Source: JBNJGB01 sp051747385 (GTDB lineage: Bacteria > Myxococcota_A > UBA9042 > PHBI01 > JACKFB01). Taken from it: a stretch of 64,000 bases of DNA. Made by a program: the position numbers and the translations under genes. Shown one piece after another: positions 34,101 to 41,413 of this stretch. The notes beneath the pieces were generated by a model. The model did no database searches and had not been told where the DNA came from. It worked only from the letters and a program-made list of their open reading frames with translations. The stretch lies in NCBI GenBank assembly GCA_051747385.1, contig JBNJGB010000004.1:124001-188000 (forward strand). Reading direction: 5' to 3'. The stretch's first letter is position 1; every line of letters starts with the position of its first letter.

Positions 34101-35015
34101 CTCAACGGCGAGCAGCTGTTGGACTACGCGGAGGTGCTCTTCGAGCTGAAGCGCCTGGACGAGGCCATGAAGCACGTCCAGGCCGTCCTGTCCGCCGATC
34201 CGCTCGATCTCCGGGCGACCGTCCTGCGCGGCGCGGTGCACAGCGCCCGGGGCGCGTACGACAAGGCGGACGAGGATCTGCGCAAGGCGCTCAAGCTCGA
34301 CTCCGAGAACGCGGACGCCTACTACTACCTCGGCCTCAACGAGATGAACCGCGGCAGGATGGCGGGGGCGGTGGAGCACCTGTCCAAGGCCGCGACACTG
34401 GCGCCGGAGGACCTGGACATCCGCTACCACCTCGCCCGCGCCTATACGGAGGTCGGCGGCGTGGACAACCGCCGGATGGCCCTGGCGCAGTACTCGTTCA
34501 TCATCGACGAGTACGAGAAGTACACGAGCAACCTCGACAAGAAGCGCATCGACCCGGAGATCTACCTGATGCGCGGGCGGTTGTACTTCGACAACTCCCA
34601 GTTCCGCGAGGCGCTGGCGGACTTCAAGCAGGCGATGCTCCTGGACCCGGTGCGCCAGGACCTCATCATCGAGTTCGCCAAGACGCTGCAGACCATGGGC
34701 AAGCGCTCGGAGGCGGAGACCTACCTCGAAGAGGTCCTGAGCCGCGACGCGAAGAACCCGGCGGCCCATTTCCACCTTGGCGTCATCAAGCTCAAGTCGG
34801 GCGACAAGAACAAGGCGGAGGATCACTTCAAGCAGGCCATCGCGGCCGGCGGGGCCAACTTCCCGGTCGCCCACCGGTACCTGGGCTTCCTCTACAAGGA
34901 CAAGGGCCTGACCGCGCTGAGCTGCAACGCCTTCAAGGAGTACCTCCGCGTCGCGCCGCGAGACGCCTACGACCGCGAGGAGATCCGGCGCCTGGTCGGC
35001 CAGACCTGCCGCTGA
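31158..35015 (+). CDS. giant zinc-ribbon/TPR membrane protein
   Basis: A 1285-aa protein in four parts: an N-terminal zinc ribbon (CPNCG ... CLSCF, residues 5-31); a long acidic, probably disordered cytoplasmic region (about 40-450) with repeated DPF motifs; a basic stretch and one membrane helix (about 475-495, GRVAALVVLVVALAGVALG); and about 20 tetratricopeptide-like repeats from about 530 to the end. It is likely an inner-membrane scaffold with TPRs in the periplasm. Similar zinc-ribbon/TPR proteins occur in myxobacterial motility or envelope complexes, but this one cannot be assigned. The start is the ATG giving MNQTCPNCG. Confidence 0.85.
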   Translation: MNQTCPNCGADNEVAGPGREAVCLSCFHAWVVGEGGPGEGSGDSSDPFALGPGDADPPGEDDGGGALAMGAGPPAEADDGGAIPLAGAEGDASPEVTGNSDDDRGEELFFLDDEDIELLDDEDVEAAHGPEEVFELPIGAEEETTGDLPAEPGVEFGEASSEEATRVDGRPQEDEPADSPPAGPASFLFKRRRKRNLSETDVAKIGTYQRRSNELPQAEEVVWKPGEAPPPKRASEVTRDNPHLGEPFDSTEVLGGDGPGPSDSQPPGGRADSTLAWGADPTAGDRGTDYAGDDPFADVGGQKPGASETLAFGEEPSLGASDDPFAPYGEGDDDDPFASDPFGTSDGAPSRGGLNVTEENPFDTADFTTAGETSGMESLDFADLDDGPPGPAQPEAPDDNTVFVDGVGPVRLGGDKETTSPTTGDGDALFELDMPTGEGHPGGGGGRAAASPAKAAQQRRRKKRGRSRKRRGQAGRVAALVVLVVALAGVALGQTDLGYFGVNALVGAPEPAAPKAAPVQPERPEAEQEEDEARAALTSDAPGDYTARIADLREEIKASPGDTGVREKLVRTLMRLQERYPAVYRSDPTYPNLLEELLTPSQLEQDKRLLISKLLAENKTEDAAEALEQYVAEMTHDPDDLYLMARVARSRGNEERAIQYYERAIEQAPGYEPALFDLGDLFLAREKIPEAQETFEKLLEKNPKHSGAKLALAQITLYEKGYDKAKALIDEALAMARQTDNPEEQFRAFWLKATLAEAQGNAEDKRKALQRALEIRPDDERTALALAQLLGQQGLHQEALRRLKECQKAGCNSSQFYTALVDAYEQNGQPEDARSQLNEALRKHPNDTGLLMLHAEKEREAEHYKTAKNIYATILEKDPTYIDSYLELADLQLREGRQSEAVETLQEGAERVDNELPLLERLAETQMKVGATLKAKETMGRILEMDPNNTDAKLRFAELLAGLGFYEESSGYYGDLDVAGALNGEQLLDYAEVLFELKRLDEAMKHVQAVLSADPLDLRATVLRGAVHSARGAYDKADEDLRKALKLDSENADAYYYLGLNEMNRGRMAGAVEHLSKAATLAPEDLDIRYHLARAYTEVGGVDNRRMALAQYSFIIDEYEKYTSNLDKKRIDPEIYLMRGRLYFDNSQFREALADFKQAMLLDPVRQDLIIEFAKTLQTMGKRSEAETYLEEVLSRDAKNPAAHFHLGVIKLKSGDKNKAEDHFKQAIAAGGANFPVAHRYLGFLYKDKGLTALSCNAFKEYLRVAPRDAYDREEIRRLVGQTCR

Positions 35016-35131
35016 TCCCCGGCGCGGACGCCCGTCGATCGATCACGACTCGCCGAAGGCCGGCGAGACGGGGTCGTGGTCGGGCCCACCGGGCACGGCG
35101 CTCCGGTCCGAGCGGGCGTGGAACGGGAAGC

Positions 35132-35390
35132 GACCGCCGGGGACGGCTCACAGTCCTACACAGCTCGGGATCCCGAGGTCGCGCGCCAAGCCGCCAAGCC
35201 GCCAAGACGCAAAGGCGGGCGAACCGCTTGCACACCGGTTCGGCTGAGACTGTCGGGTCATCGGCAGGCCCACAGCGAGCACACCGGGCCGGAGCATGCC
35301 GTTTTCCTTTGCGTCTTCGCGCCTTTGCGCGAGCCCTTCGTCTTGCGGCATGTGACGAGCTGTGAGCCGGGGATGGCGGTCGTACTGCAT
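35132..35390 (+). repeat. convergent-gap repeat family, copy 2
   Basis: About 259 bp matching copies 1 and 3: GACCGCCGGGGACGG at the left, then CACAGTCCTACAC, CGCCAAGCCGCCAAGACGC, CGGCTGAGACTGTCGGGTCA, CCCACAGCGAGCACA, TTTGCGTCTTCGCG, and GGGGATGGCGGTCGTACTGC at the right. It lacks the short GTCTCGCGGACAGTC block of copy 3. It fills most of the 424-bp gap between the convergent TPR and dacB genes; the rest of that gap holds nothing I recognise. Confidence 0.85.
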
Positions 35391-35439
35391 CTTCCCCGTG
35401 TTCTCCAGTCGTCGCCCCAGCCCGCCTCGGCGGCGTCCT

Positions 35440-36873
35440 TCAGAGCCCCGCGAGGCGGAAGACCAGGCGATCGATGGCTGCGCGGAGCTCCGCCGTCCGA
35501 TCGGGGGTGGCCTCGTTGACGAACACGGCGAAGGCGAGCTCACGCCCCGACTCCGTGGGGACGTAGCCCGACAGGCTCACCACCTCGTCCAGCGTGCCGG
35601 TCTTCCCCCGCACCTTGCCCCGGGTCCGCGCGTGGCCCAGGCGCCGCCGCAGGGTCCCCTCCCCGCCGGCCACGGCGAGGCTGGCGCGGAATGCCGGACC
35701 GCGATCGTCGTCCCGGGCCATGGCGAGGAGCAGTCGGGTCATGGCGCGCGGCGCCACGTGCGTGCCCCGGTAGAGCCCCGAGCCGTTCACGATGCGAAAC
35801 CGCTCCGGGTCCAGCCCGTATGCCTCCAGAGCCCCCTCGACGGCCTCCACGGCGCGGTCCCACTCGGCCGGACCGCAGGATCGTCCGCCGCCCAGGTGCT
35901 TGAAGAGGACCTCGGCCATGTAGTTGTTCGACCAGGTGTTCGTGTCGGCGATGGTGTCGGCCAGCGACTGGCTGGTCACCTTCGCCAGCACGTCCCCGGG
36001 GCGCTCCGAAGGCTCCCGGACGACGCGGACGTCCCCGCGCACCTCGACGCCCGCGTCCCGCAGGGCTTCGGCGAGCAGGTAGCCGCTCAGGAGGTCCGGA
36101 TCGGCCACGCGCTTCCGCCCGGACCAGCGCCCCGCCCGGGCGCCCCGGCGCCCGCTCACGACGATGCGCGTCCGGCCGTCGGGCAGGGCCTCGCCGCGGA
36201 CCGCCATGGCGCGACGCTTCCCGGCGACCGTCTTCGCCTCGTTGACGATCTCGACGGCGTCGGTCGCCGGCTTCGTGCTCACCCGGAGGGGGCGTCCGAC
36301 CGCCCGGCCCGGCTGCACGACGACCCGGACTGCGCCGAAGTTGCTGCCGGCCGCCCCGACGGCTGGCCGATAGCCGGCATCCGCGTCCTTCTGGTCGTAG
36401 GCGGGAGGCAGGAGGTCGTCGTCGAACAGGCTGGCGTCCACGACCACGCCCCCACCCACCGCGCGCACTCCGGCCTCGGCCACCTGCTTCGCCAGATCCG
36501 TGAGGTGCGCCGGCAGCAGCTTCGGATCGCCGCCGCCGACCAGCCGGAGCGGGCCGTCCACCGTCTCTCCGACCCGCTCGCCCACCACCCGGGTCACCCA
36601 GCGCGTGTCGCGCTCCAGGACCCTCAGGGCGGCGGTCGTCGTCAGCAGCTTGGTGCCGCTGGCGGGGTTCATGACCACGTCGGCCTCGTGGGCCGCCACC
36701 TCGCGCCCGTCGGCCAGGTCCACGATCGACACGCCGACGCGCACGCCCTCCAGGGCGGGGTCCGCCAGCCACTCCTCCGCCAGGGACGCGGCGTCCGTCG
36801 CGTGCGCCCCGGAGCCCGACAGCAGCAGGAGCCAGAGCCCCGCCAGGGTCAGCACTCGTCGATGTGTCTGCAC
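35440..36873 (-). CDS. dacB: D-alanyl-D-alanine carboxypeptidase/endopeptidase (PBP4)
   Basis: A 477-aa class-C penicillin-binding protein. The signal peptide (LAGLWLLLLSGSGAHA) leads to the active-site SxxK (S72-G-T-K75), then SNN (SxN motif, in TNTWSNNYMAE) and KTGT in the C-terminal third (RGKTGTLDEVVSLSGY), all in family order. A large insert between the first two motifs is typical of PBP4. It trims or cleaves peptidoglycan peptides in the periplasm. I choose the GTG at 36873; an upstream ATG adds a charged stretch before the signal. Divergent from the TlpA-like gene. Confidence 0.92.
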   Translation of the reverse strand: MQTHRRVLTLAGLWLLLLSGSGAHATDAASLAEEWLADPALEGVRVGVSIVDLADGREVAAHEADVVMNPASGTKLLTTTAALRVLERDTRWVTRVVGERVGETVDGPLRLVGGGDPKLLPAHLTDLAKQVAEAGVRAVGGGVVVDASLFDDDLLPPAYDQKDADAGYRPAVGAAGSNFGAVRVVVQPGRAVGRPLRVSTKPATDAVEIVNEAKTVAGKRRAMAVRGEALPDGRTRIVVSGRRGARAGRWSGRKRVADPDLLSGYLLAEALRDAGVEVRGDVRVVREPSERPGDVLAKVTSQSLADTIADTNTWSNNYMAEVLFKHLGGGRSCGPAEWDRAVEAVEGALEAYGLDPERFRIVNGSGLYRGTHVAPRAMTRLLLAMARDDDRGPAFRASLAVAGGEGTLRRRLGHARTRGKVRGKTGTLDEVVSLSGYVPTESGRELAFAVFVNEATPDRTAELRAAIDRLVFRLAGL

Positions 36874-36959
36874 GTTCTCGCCCCCCCGACCATGACCATC
36901 CTCGCGGTCCGGCATATGCCTTGACAAGAAGGCGCCCCGGACCGGACAAGGAGCCGCGC

Positions 36960-37529
36960 GTGTCCACCGAAGAGCCAACGCCCAGACCCCGCCCCTCGTT
37001 CCGCCGGCTGCTGAAGGACGTGGCCGTCAGCGTGGCGGTCGCCCTGCTGGTGGTGCTGGCCATGACCTGGCTGCAACGCCAGTCCCAGCGCGGCGGGGGC
37101 GGCACCCTGCCGGTCGGCGAGCCGGCGCCCGCCTTCCGCCTGGAGGAGCTCGAAACGGGCGAGACGCTCTCCCTGGAGGACCTCCGGGGACGACCCGTCG
37201 TCCTGAACTTCTGGGCCACGTGGTGCAACCCCTGCATGCGGGAGCTTCCCGGCCTCGAGCGGCTCCACCGAGAGAGCGAGGGACGCTTCCACGTCGTGAC
37301 CGTCAACGGGCAGCCGCCCGCCGTCGTGCTCCGCGCCCTGCGTCGGCGCGATCTGGCTCTCCCGGTCCTCCACGATCCCGCCGGCCGCGTGCAGGCGGCC
37401 TATCACGTCGAGCGTATCCCCATGACGGTCCTCCTGGACGCCGAGGGGCGCGTCGTCCACGACTTCACCGGCGAGGCGGACATGGACATCCTCCGGGACC
37501 ACATGGAGCGCCTCCTGGGCGAAGGCTAG
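36960..37529 (+). CDS. TlpA/ResA-like membrane-anchored thioredoxin
   Basis: A 189-aa protein with an N-terminal anchor helix (VAVSVAVALLVVLAMTW) and a periplasmic thioredoxin fold containing the redox pair in WATWCNPCM and the cis-Pro segment VERIPMTVLL. TlpA/ResA proteins reduce disulfides for cytochrome c or other envelope protein maturation. The GTG start has AAGGAG six bases upstream. It is divergent from dacB, and its TAG stop overlaps the stop of the FecR-like gene on the other strand (CTAG). Confidence 0.9.
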   Translation: MSTEEPTPRPRPSFRRLLKDVAVSVAVALLVVLAMTWLQRQSQRGGGGTLPVGEPAPAFRLEELETGETLSLEDLRGRPVVLNFWATWCNPCMRELPGLERLHRESEGRFHVVTVNGQPPAVVLRALRRRDLALPVLHDPAGRVQAAYHVERIPMTVLLDAEGRVVHDFTGEADMDILRDHMERLLGEG

Positions 37530-38581
37530 CGCTCGGTCGGGCGCTCCGTCGATGTCCCTTCGCCGGGGCACAGGGGGAGGGTCGGGAGGCCGCTCCGGGA
37601 CATCCGCATGCGCTCGCGCGGCTCGATCAGCTCCCGCCCGGAGAGGCGCTGCACGTGCCGCCGGACGGGGTGGCCTCGCTCTGCCCCGGCGCCCGGGAGA
37701 TCGCGCCAGGCGGCCTCGGCCTCGGCGAGGAGGCCGTGCCGCTCCACGACCATGGCCCGCAGCACCTCGAGGGCCCGCCCCGCCTCGGGGTGCTCCCCGC
37801 GCACCGACGACAGCCGCTCCAGGCTCTCGTCCAGGGCTCGCTCCTGGTCCGGGCCGAGCACGTGGAACCATGCGGAGGTCGTCTGCCCGCCCGTGCCGTC
37901 GACGCGCTCCGTCGGAGAGAGCTCCCACAGGTAGAAGACGCCCGGCTCCAGCGGACGCGACGGCCGGTGGACGGTCCCCGAGAGCCCCGTCCAGCGCTCC
38001 ACCGGTACGAGGGTGCCGGCCTCGTCGAGGCGCCACAGGTCCAGGTCCCAGCGGCGCACGTCCCAGCGCGGACGCCACTGGAGGAGGGGACGCCGCGTGC
38101 GGATCGCCGTCTCCGTCGGCGCCAGGCTCGGGGCGCCCGCGAGCGCCGAGTGTCCGTCGCCGTCCCGGGCCTCTCGCCACTCCGCCTCGGGACCGGGCGG
38201 CATCAGGCGGAGGTCCAGGCGCTCGGCACCGCCCCCGCGTTCGCCCGTCGCCCGGCCGCGCTCCACACGCCGGAGGCCGTCGACCGTGACGCGCCAGATC
38301 CCCGGGCCCCGGAGGACCCTCGGATGCCCGGACGCGTCCAGGAGCCACAGGCTGCCGCCCCGCGCGATCTCCACGTGCTCGCCCGGGGCGAGGGGGTCGA
38401 GCACGCCGAGGAGCAGCGGCGACCCGTCGTCCCGCCCGGTGGGCGACGCCCGTGTCGTGGCGCGACCGTCCACCGCCAGGACGCGGAGATCCGGAGCATC
38501 CGGCGCCCGGGGCCGGGCCGCAGACGCCGCCATCAACCCGACGATCGCCACGCTCCACGCGCACCATGCTGCTCTGCCCAT
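37526..38581 (-). CDS. secreted FecR-like domain protein
   Basis: A 351-aa protein with a signal peptide. Residues about 30-110 (LLLGVLDPLAPGEHVEIARG then LWLLDASGHPRVLRGPG) resemble the FecR/anti-sigma periplasmic sensor fold. The middle contains a Trp-rich stretch (LQWRPRWDVRRWDLDLWRL), and the C-terminus is helical, TPR-like. No sigma factor or TonB receptor is nearby, so a FecR-type signalling role is not supported by context. GGGAGG precedes the ATG by eight bases. Repeat copy C begins 66 bp upstream. Confidence 0.6.
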   Translation of the reverse strand: MGRAAWCAWSVAIVGLMAASAARPRAPDAPDLRVLAVDGRATTRASPTGRDDGSPLLLGVLDPLAPGEHVEIARGGSLWLLDASGHPRVLRGPGIWRVTVDGLRRVERGRATGERGGGAERLDLRLMPPGPEAEWREARDGDGHSALAGAPSLAPTETAIRTRRPLLQWRPRWDVRRWDLDLWRLDEAGTLVPVERWTGLSGTVHRPSRPLEPGVFYLWELSPTERVDGTGGQTTSAWFHVLGPDQERALDESLERLSSVRGEHPEAGRALEVLRAMVVERHGLLAEAEAAWRDLPGAGAERGHPVRRHVQRLSGRELIEPRERMRMSRSGLPTLPLCPGEGTSTERPTER

Positions 38582-38647
38582 GGACGGTGCCTCCCGTGCC
38601 CCATCCATAGCAGGAAGCGCCCCGTCGACCCAGCCGGTGGAGCGGGC

Positions 38648-38810
38648 CAGGGCGGTCGCAAGGTCGACTGCCCTCCCTTGCCCTTGCCCTTGCCCTTGCC
38701 CTTGCCTGCTCTCGGACGCGCAAAACCCAGCGTTTCCGCGCGGGTGCATTCCGGCGCCGGGCGCCGTACCGCCGCGCGGCCCACGCTTCTCCGACTCTGC
38801 GATTGCCCTG
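38648..38810 (+). mobile_element. CAGGGC-ended MITE-like element, copy C
   Basis: A 163-bp copy with the best-preserved insertion footprint: TGGAGCGGGC directly precedes it (38638-38647) and directly follows it (38811-38820), a perfect 10-bp target duplication. The ends are CAGGGCGGTCGC and GCGATTGCCCTG. It carries four TTGCCC units plus TTGCCT. It lies between the divergent FecR-like gene and the gene at 38916, filling about half of the 334-bp gap. Confidence 0.9.
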
Positions 38811-38830
38811 TGGAGCGGGCCGCGGGTGGT

Positions 38831-38859
38831 TTGCGAGGCCACACGAGCGGGAGTAGGCT
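38831..38859 (+). promoter_or_regulatory. candidate promoter of the 38916-hutF pair
   Basis: TTGCGA (38831-38836), 17 bp, TAGGCT (38854-38859), starting 20 bp right of repeat copy C and 57 bp before the GTG start. The same TAGGCT hexamer is used in the candidate at 31030. Consensus-based only. Confidence 0.45.
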
Positions 38860-38915
38860 CTCGTTGCGAGCGTCGGCCTCCCGCGGCCGGGCTCGCCTGG
38901 ACAGGGGGCATCCGC

Positions 38916-39818
38916 GTGTCGGCAACACCAGATCCATCGGCGTATGCCGCCCTGGGACGCCTGGCCCACGCGTTGGACCTCGAGGTCGGGCCGGCGCTGG
39001 AGAGCTTCTGCGAGACGTTCCGGGGCCACCTCGCGCACTTCACGGAGGTCGGCGTGCTCCTCCGCCCCCGGGCCCTCGCGGTGGTGACCCTGGGCCGGGG
39101 CTCGGTGTTCGGCGGACGCGTGTCGGCCTGGCTCCGGGAGATGGGCTTCGACGACGGCGTGGCCGAGCGGATCCGCGACCTCCAGGCCACCGTCGACGAC
39201 TGGATGCTCCTCCGCCTCCTGACGGACGGCGGGTCGACGTACGAGGTGGGCTTGTACTTCCGCCACGCCCTGCCGGTGGACGCCGCCCTCCGCTGGCTGG
39301 ACGGGCGCGGCGTGGACCCGCGCGAGCAACGGGCCGTGCGCCTCCTGGCCGAGCTGACCGGCGCCCGCCAGACCGGCATCGTCGCGGCGCGCCTGCGGCC
39401 CGGGCAGCCCGTGGCCTACAAGGTCTATCTCCACATCCGGCCCGGCTCGGCGGGCCACTTCGGGCGCACCCTCGGGCCGGTGTTCGAGCGCTTCGAGGTG
39501 GCCTGGCCCCGCTGGCGCGAGCTCCTCGCCCGGATGGACGACATGCACGATCTGCGCCCCGAGGACGTCTACGCCAGCCTCACCGTGGGCGAGGGAGAGG
39601 CCTTCGAGTCCCTCAAGCTCGACATGTTCCGGGTGGAGCTGGAGTCCTTCAGCCGCGTGATGCGCGAGACCGGGTTGCTCGGGCCGGACGATCCGTGTCC
39701 GGTGGACCTGGGCCGGGAGCTGAGCCTGCACACCGCGGAGCACTGCGGCCTCCGCTTCCACCCGGACCACTGCGACCTGACGTTCTACTTCGTGCCGCCC
39801 CGGGGCGACGACCCATGA
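38916..39818 (+). CDS. unknown protein coupled to hutF
   Basis: A 300-aa soluble protein starting at GTG. It has no signal peptide or membrane segment and shows an alternating alpha/beta composition with conserved-looking pieces YEVGLYFRHALPVDAALRWL, YKVYLHIRPGSAGHFG and a C-terminal Cys/His cluster (HTAEHCGLRFHPDHCDLTFY). That cluster could bind a metal. Its TGA overlaps the hutF ATG as ATGA, so the two products are probably made together. I do not recognise the family and assign no reaction. Confidence 0.72.
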   Translation: MSATPDPSAYAALGRLAHALDLEVGPALESFCETFRGHLAHFTEVGVLLRPRALAVVTLGRGSVFGGRVSAWLREMGFDDGVAERIRDLQATVDDWMLLRLLTDGGSTYEVGLYFRHALPVDAALRWLDGRGVDPREQRAVRLLAELTGARQTGIVAARLRPGQPVAYKVYLHIRPGSAGHFGRTLGPVFERFEVAWPRWRELLARMDDMHDLRPEDVYASLTVGEGEAFESLKLDMFRVELESFSRVMRETGLLGPDDPCPVDLGRELSLHTAEHCGLRFHPDHCDLTFYFVPPRGDDP

Positions 39819-40975
39819 CGACGCGGGCGCTGCCGGGCTTCGCCAACGTCCACTCCCACGCGTTCCAGCGCCTGCTGCGCGGGCACGTGCAGGTCCGGGA
39901 TCCGGGCCGCGAGGACAGCTTCTGGACGTGGCGGGAGCGGATGTACGCCCTGGCCGGGCGCCTGGACCTGGACGACCTGGAGGCGGCGGCCCGCCTCTGC
40001 TACGCCGAGTGCCTCGAGGCGGGCTACACGGCCGTGGGCGAGTTCCACTACCTGCACCACGGCCCGGGCGGTCGACCCTGGGACGACCCGGTGGCGGCCT
40101 CGCGCGCCCTCCTCCGCGCAGCGGACCAGGCCGGCATCCGCGTGACCCTGCTGTGGGCGGCCTACGTCCGGGGCGGCTTCGACCGGCCCCTGGAGCCGCG
40201 GCAGGCGCGCTTCCGGGTCGGGGACTTCGAGGACGTGGTCCGGGCCCTGGATGGCCTGGCCGACGCCGTGGACGGCCGCCGCTCCCGCCTCGGCGTGGCC
40301 ATCCACAGCGTCCGCGCCGTCCCCCGGACCTGGCTGGGACCGCTCGCCGAGGAGGCGCGAGCGCGCGGCCTGCCGCTCCACGTCCACGTGAGCGAGCAGC
40401 CCGCCGAGGTGCACGCCTGCCGCGAGGCCACGGGGCTCACGCCGGTGGCGCTCCTGGACGACGAGGGCGCGCTCGGCCCGGGCACCACCGCCGTCCACGC
40501 CACCTGGCTGGACGACGACGACGTGCGACGCCTCGCGGCCCGAGACGTCACCGTCTGCCTCTGCCCCACCACGGAGGGGGACCTGGGCGACGGCTTCCCG
40601 CGGACCGCCGACCTCCACGCGGCCGGGGTGCCGCTGGCCGTGGGCTCCGACTCCCACGCCGTCATCGACCCCTTCGCGGAGCTCCGCGCCGCCGAGCACC
40701 AGGCGCGAGCCGCCACGAACCGGCGCTGCGTGCTGGCGGACGCCGACGGGCGCGTCGCCCCGGTCCTCCGCCGGACGGGCCACGACCACGGCTACCGCGC
40801 CCTGGGTCTCCCCGCGGAGGGGGACCGGGTGCTCCTGGCCCCCGACGCCCGGGTCTTCGAGGGCTCGGGCGACTGGGAGGCCACGGCCCTCACCGCCGGC
40901 CACCCCGGCCTCGTCGACCGGGTCGAGGTGGACGGCGAGGTCGTCGTCGACGCGGGCCGGCACGTGGACCTCTGA
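39815..40975 (+). CDS. hutF: formimidoylglutamate deiminase-like amidohydrolase, N-terminally short
   Basis: A 386-aa amidohydrolase. Metal-site motif VHSHAFQRLLRG, then GEFHYLHH, HVHVSEQPAEV, CPTTEGDLGDG and GSDSHAVIDPFAELR match HutF, which deaminates N-formimino-glutamate to N-formyl-glutamate in histidine breakdown. HutF is usually about 450 aa; this one begins right at the LPGFANVHSHAF segment, so the N-terminal part of the small beta-domain is missing. The start is set by the ATGA overlap with the upstream gene. It may be a real variant with the partner protein supplying contacts, or a decaying copy. No other hut gene is nearby. Confidence 0.82.
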   Translation: MTTRALPGFANVHSHAFQRLLRGHVQVRDPGREDSFWTWRERMYALAGRLDLDDLEAAARLCYAECLEAGYTAVGEFHYLHHGPGGRPWDDPVAASRALLRAADQAGIRVTLLWAAYVRGGFDRPLEPRQARFRVGDFEDVVRALDGLADAVDGRRSRLGVAIHSVRAVPRTWLGPLAEEARARGLPLHVHVSEQPAEVHACREATGLTPVALLDDEGALGPGTTAVHATWLDDDDVRRLAARDVTVCLCPTTEGDLGDGFPRTADLHAAGVPLAVGSDSHAVIDPFAELRAAEHQARAATNRRCVLADADGRVAPVLRRTGHDHGYRALGLPAEGDRVLLAPDARVFEGSGDWEATALTAGHPGLVDRVEVDGEVVVDAGRHVDL

Positions 40976-40976
40976 C

Positions 40977-41380
40977 GCCGCCGGGGACGGCCCACAGTCC
41001 TACACGTCTCGGGATGCCACGGTCTCGCGGACAGTCGCGCGCCAAGCCGCCAAGCCGCCAAGACCCAAAGGCCAGCGAACCGCTTGCGCACAGGTTCGGC
41101 TGAGACTGTCGGGTCACCGGCCGGCCCACAGTCCTACACGTCTCGGGATGCCACGGTCTCGCGGACAGCCGCGCGCCAAGCCGCCAAGCCGCCAAGACCC
41201 AAAGGCCAGCGAACCGCTTGCGCACAGGTTCGGCTGAGACTGTCGGGTCACCGGCCGGCCCACAGCGAGCACACGGGGCCGAAGCATGCCGTTTTCCTTT
41301 GCGTCTTCGCGTCTTTGCGCGAGCCCCTCGTCTTGCGACATGTGGCGAACCGACCGCCGGGGACGGCGGTCCTACCGCAT
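40977..41380 (+). repeat. convergent-gap repeat family, copy 3, with internal tandem duplication
   Basis: About 404 bp between the convergent hutF and maeB genes. It has the same landmarks as copy 2, but the CCCACAGTCCTACACG...CCGGCCGG block is duplicated: 40991-41124 and 41125-41258 are 134-bp tandem copies with one visible base change (CAGTCGCG versus CAGCCGCG). The right end is the hairpin GACCGCCG-GGGA-CGGCGGTC (41352-41371). Open frames in it are spurious. Confidence 0.88.
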
Positions 41381-41413
41381 CTCCAGGCGGTCTCCGTTTC
41401 TCGGCGGCCCTGA

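Noticed and set aside
36921..36949. TTGACA as a promoter for the TlpA-like gene
   Set aside because: The -10 position reads GGACAA, and the transcript would start inside or after the AAGGAG ribosome site, so it does not fit.
37526..38581. A FecIR-type sigma/anti-sigma signalling system
   Set aside because: The FecR-like domain is recognisable, but there is no ECF sigma factor or TonB receptor nearby, so a system cannot be claimed.
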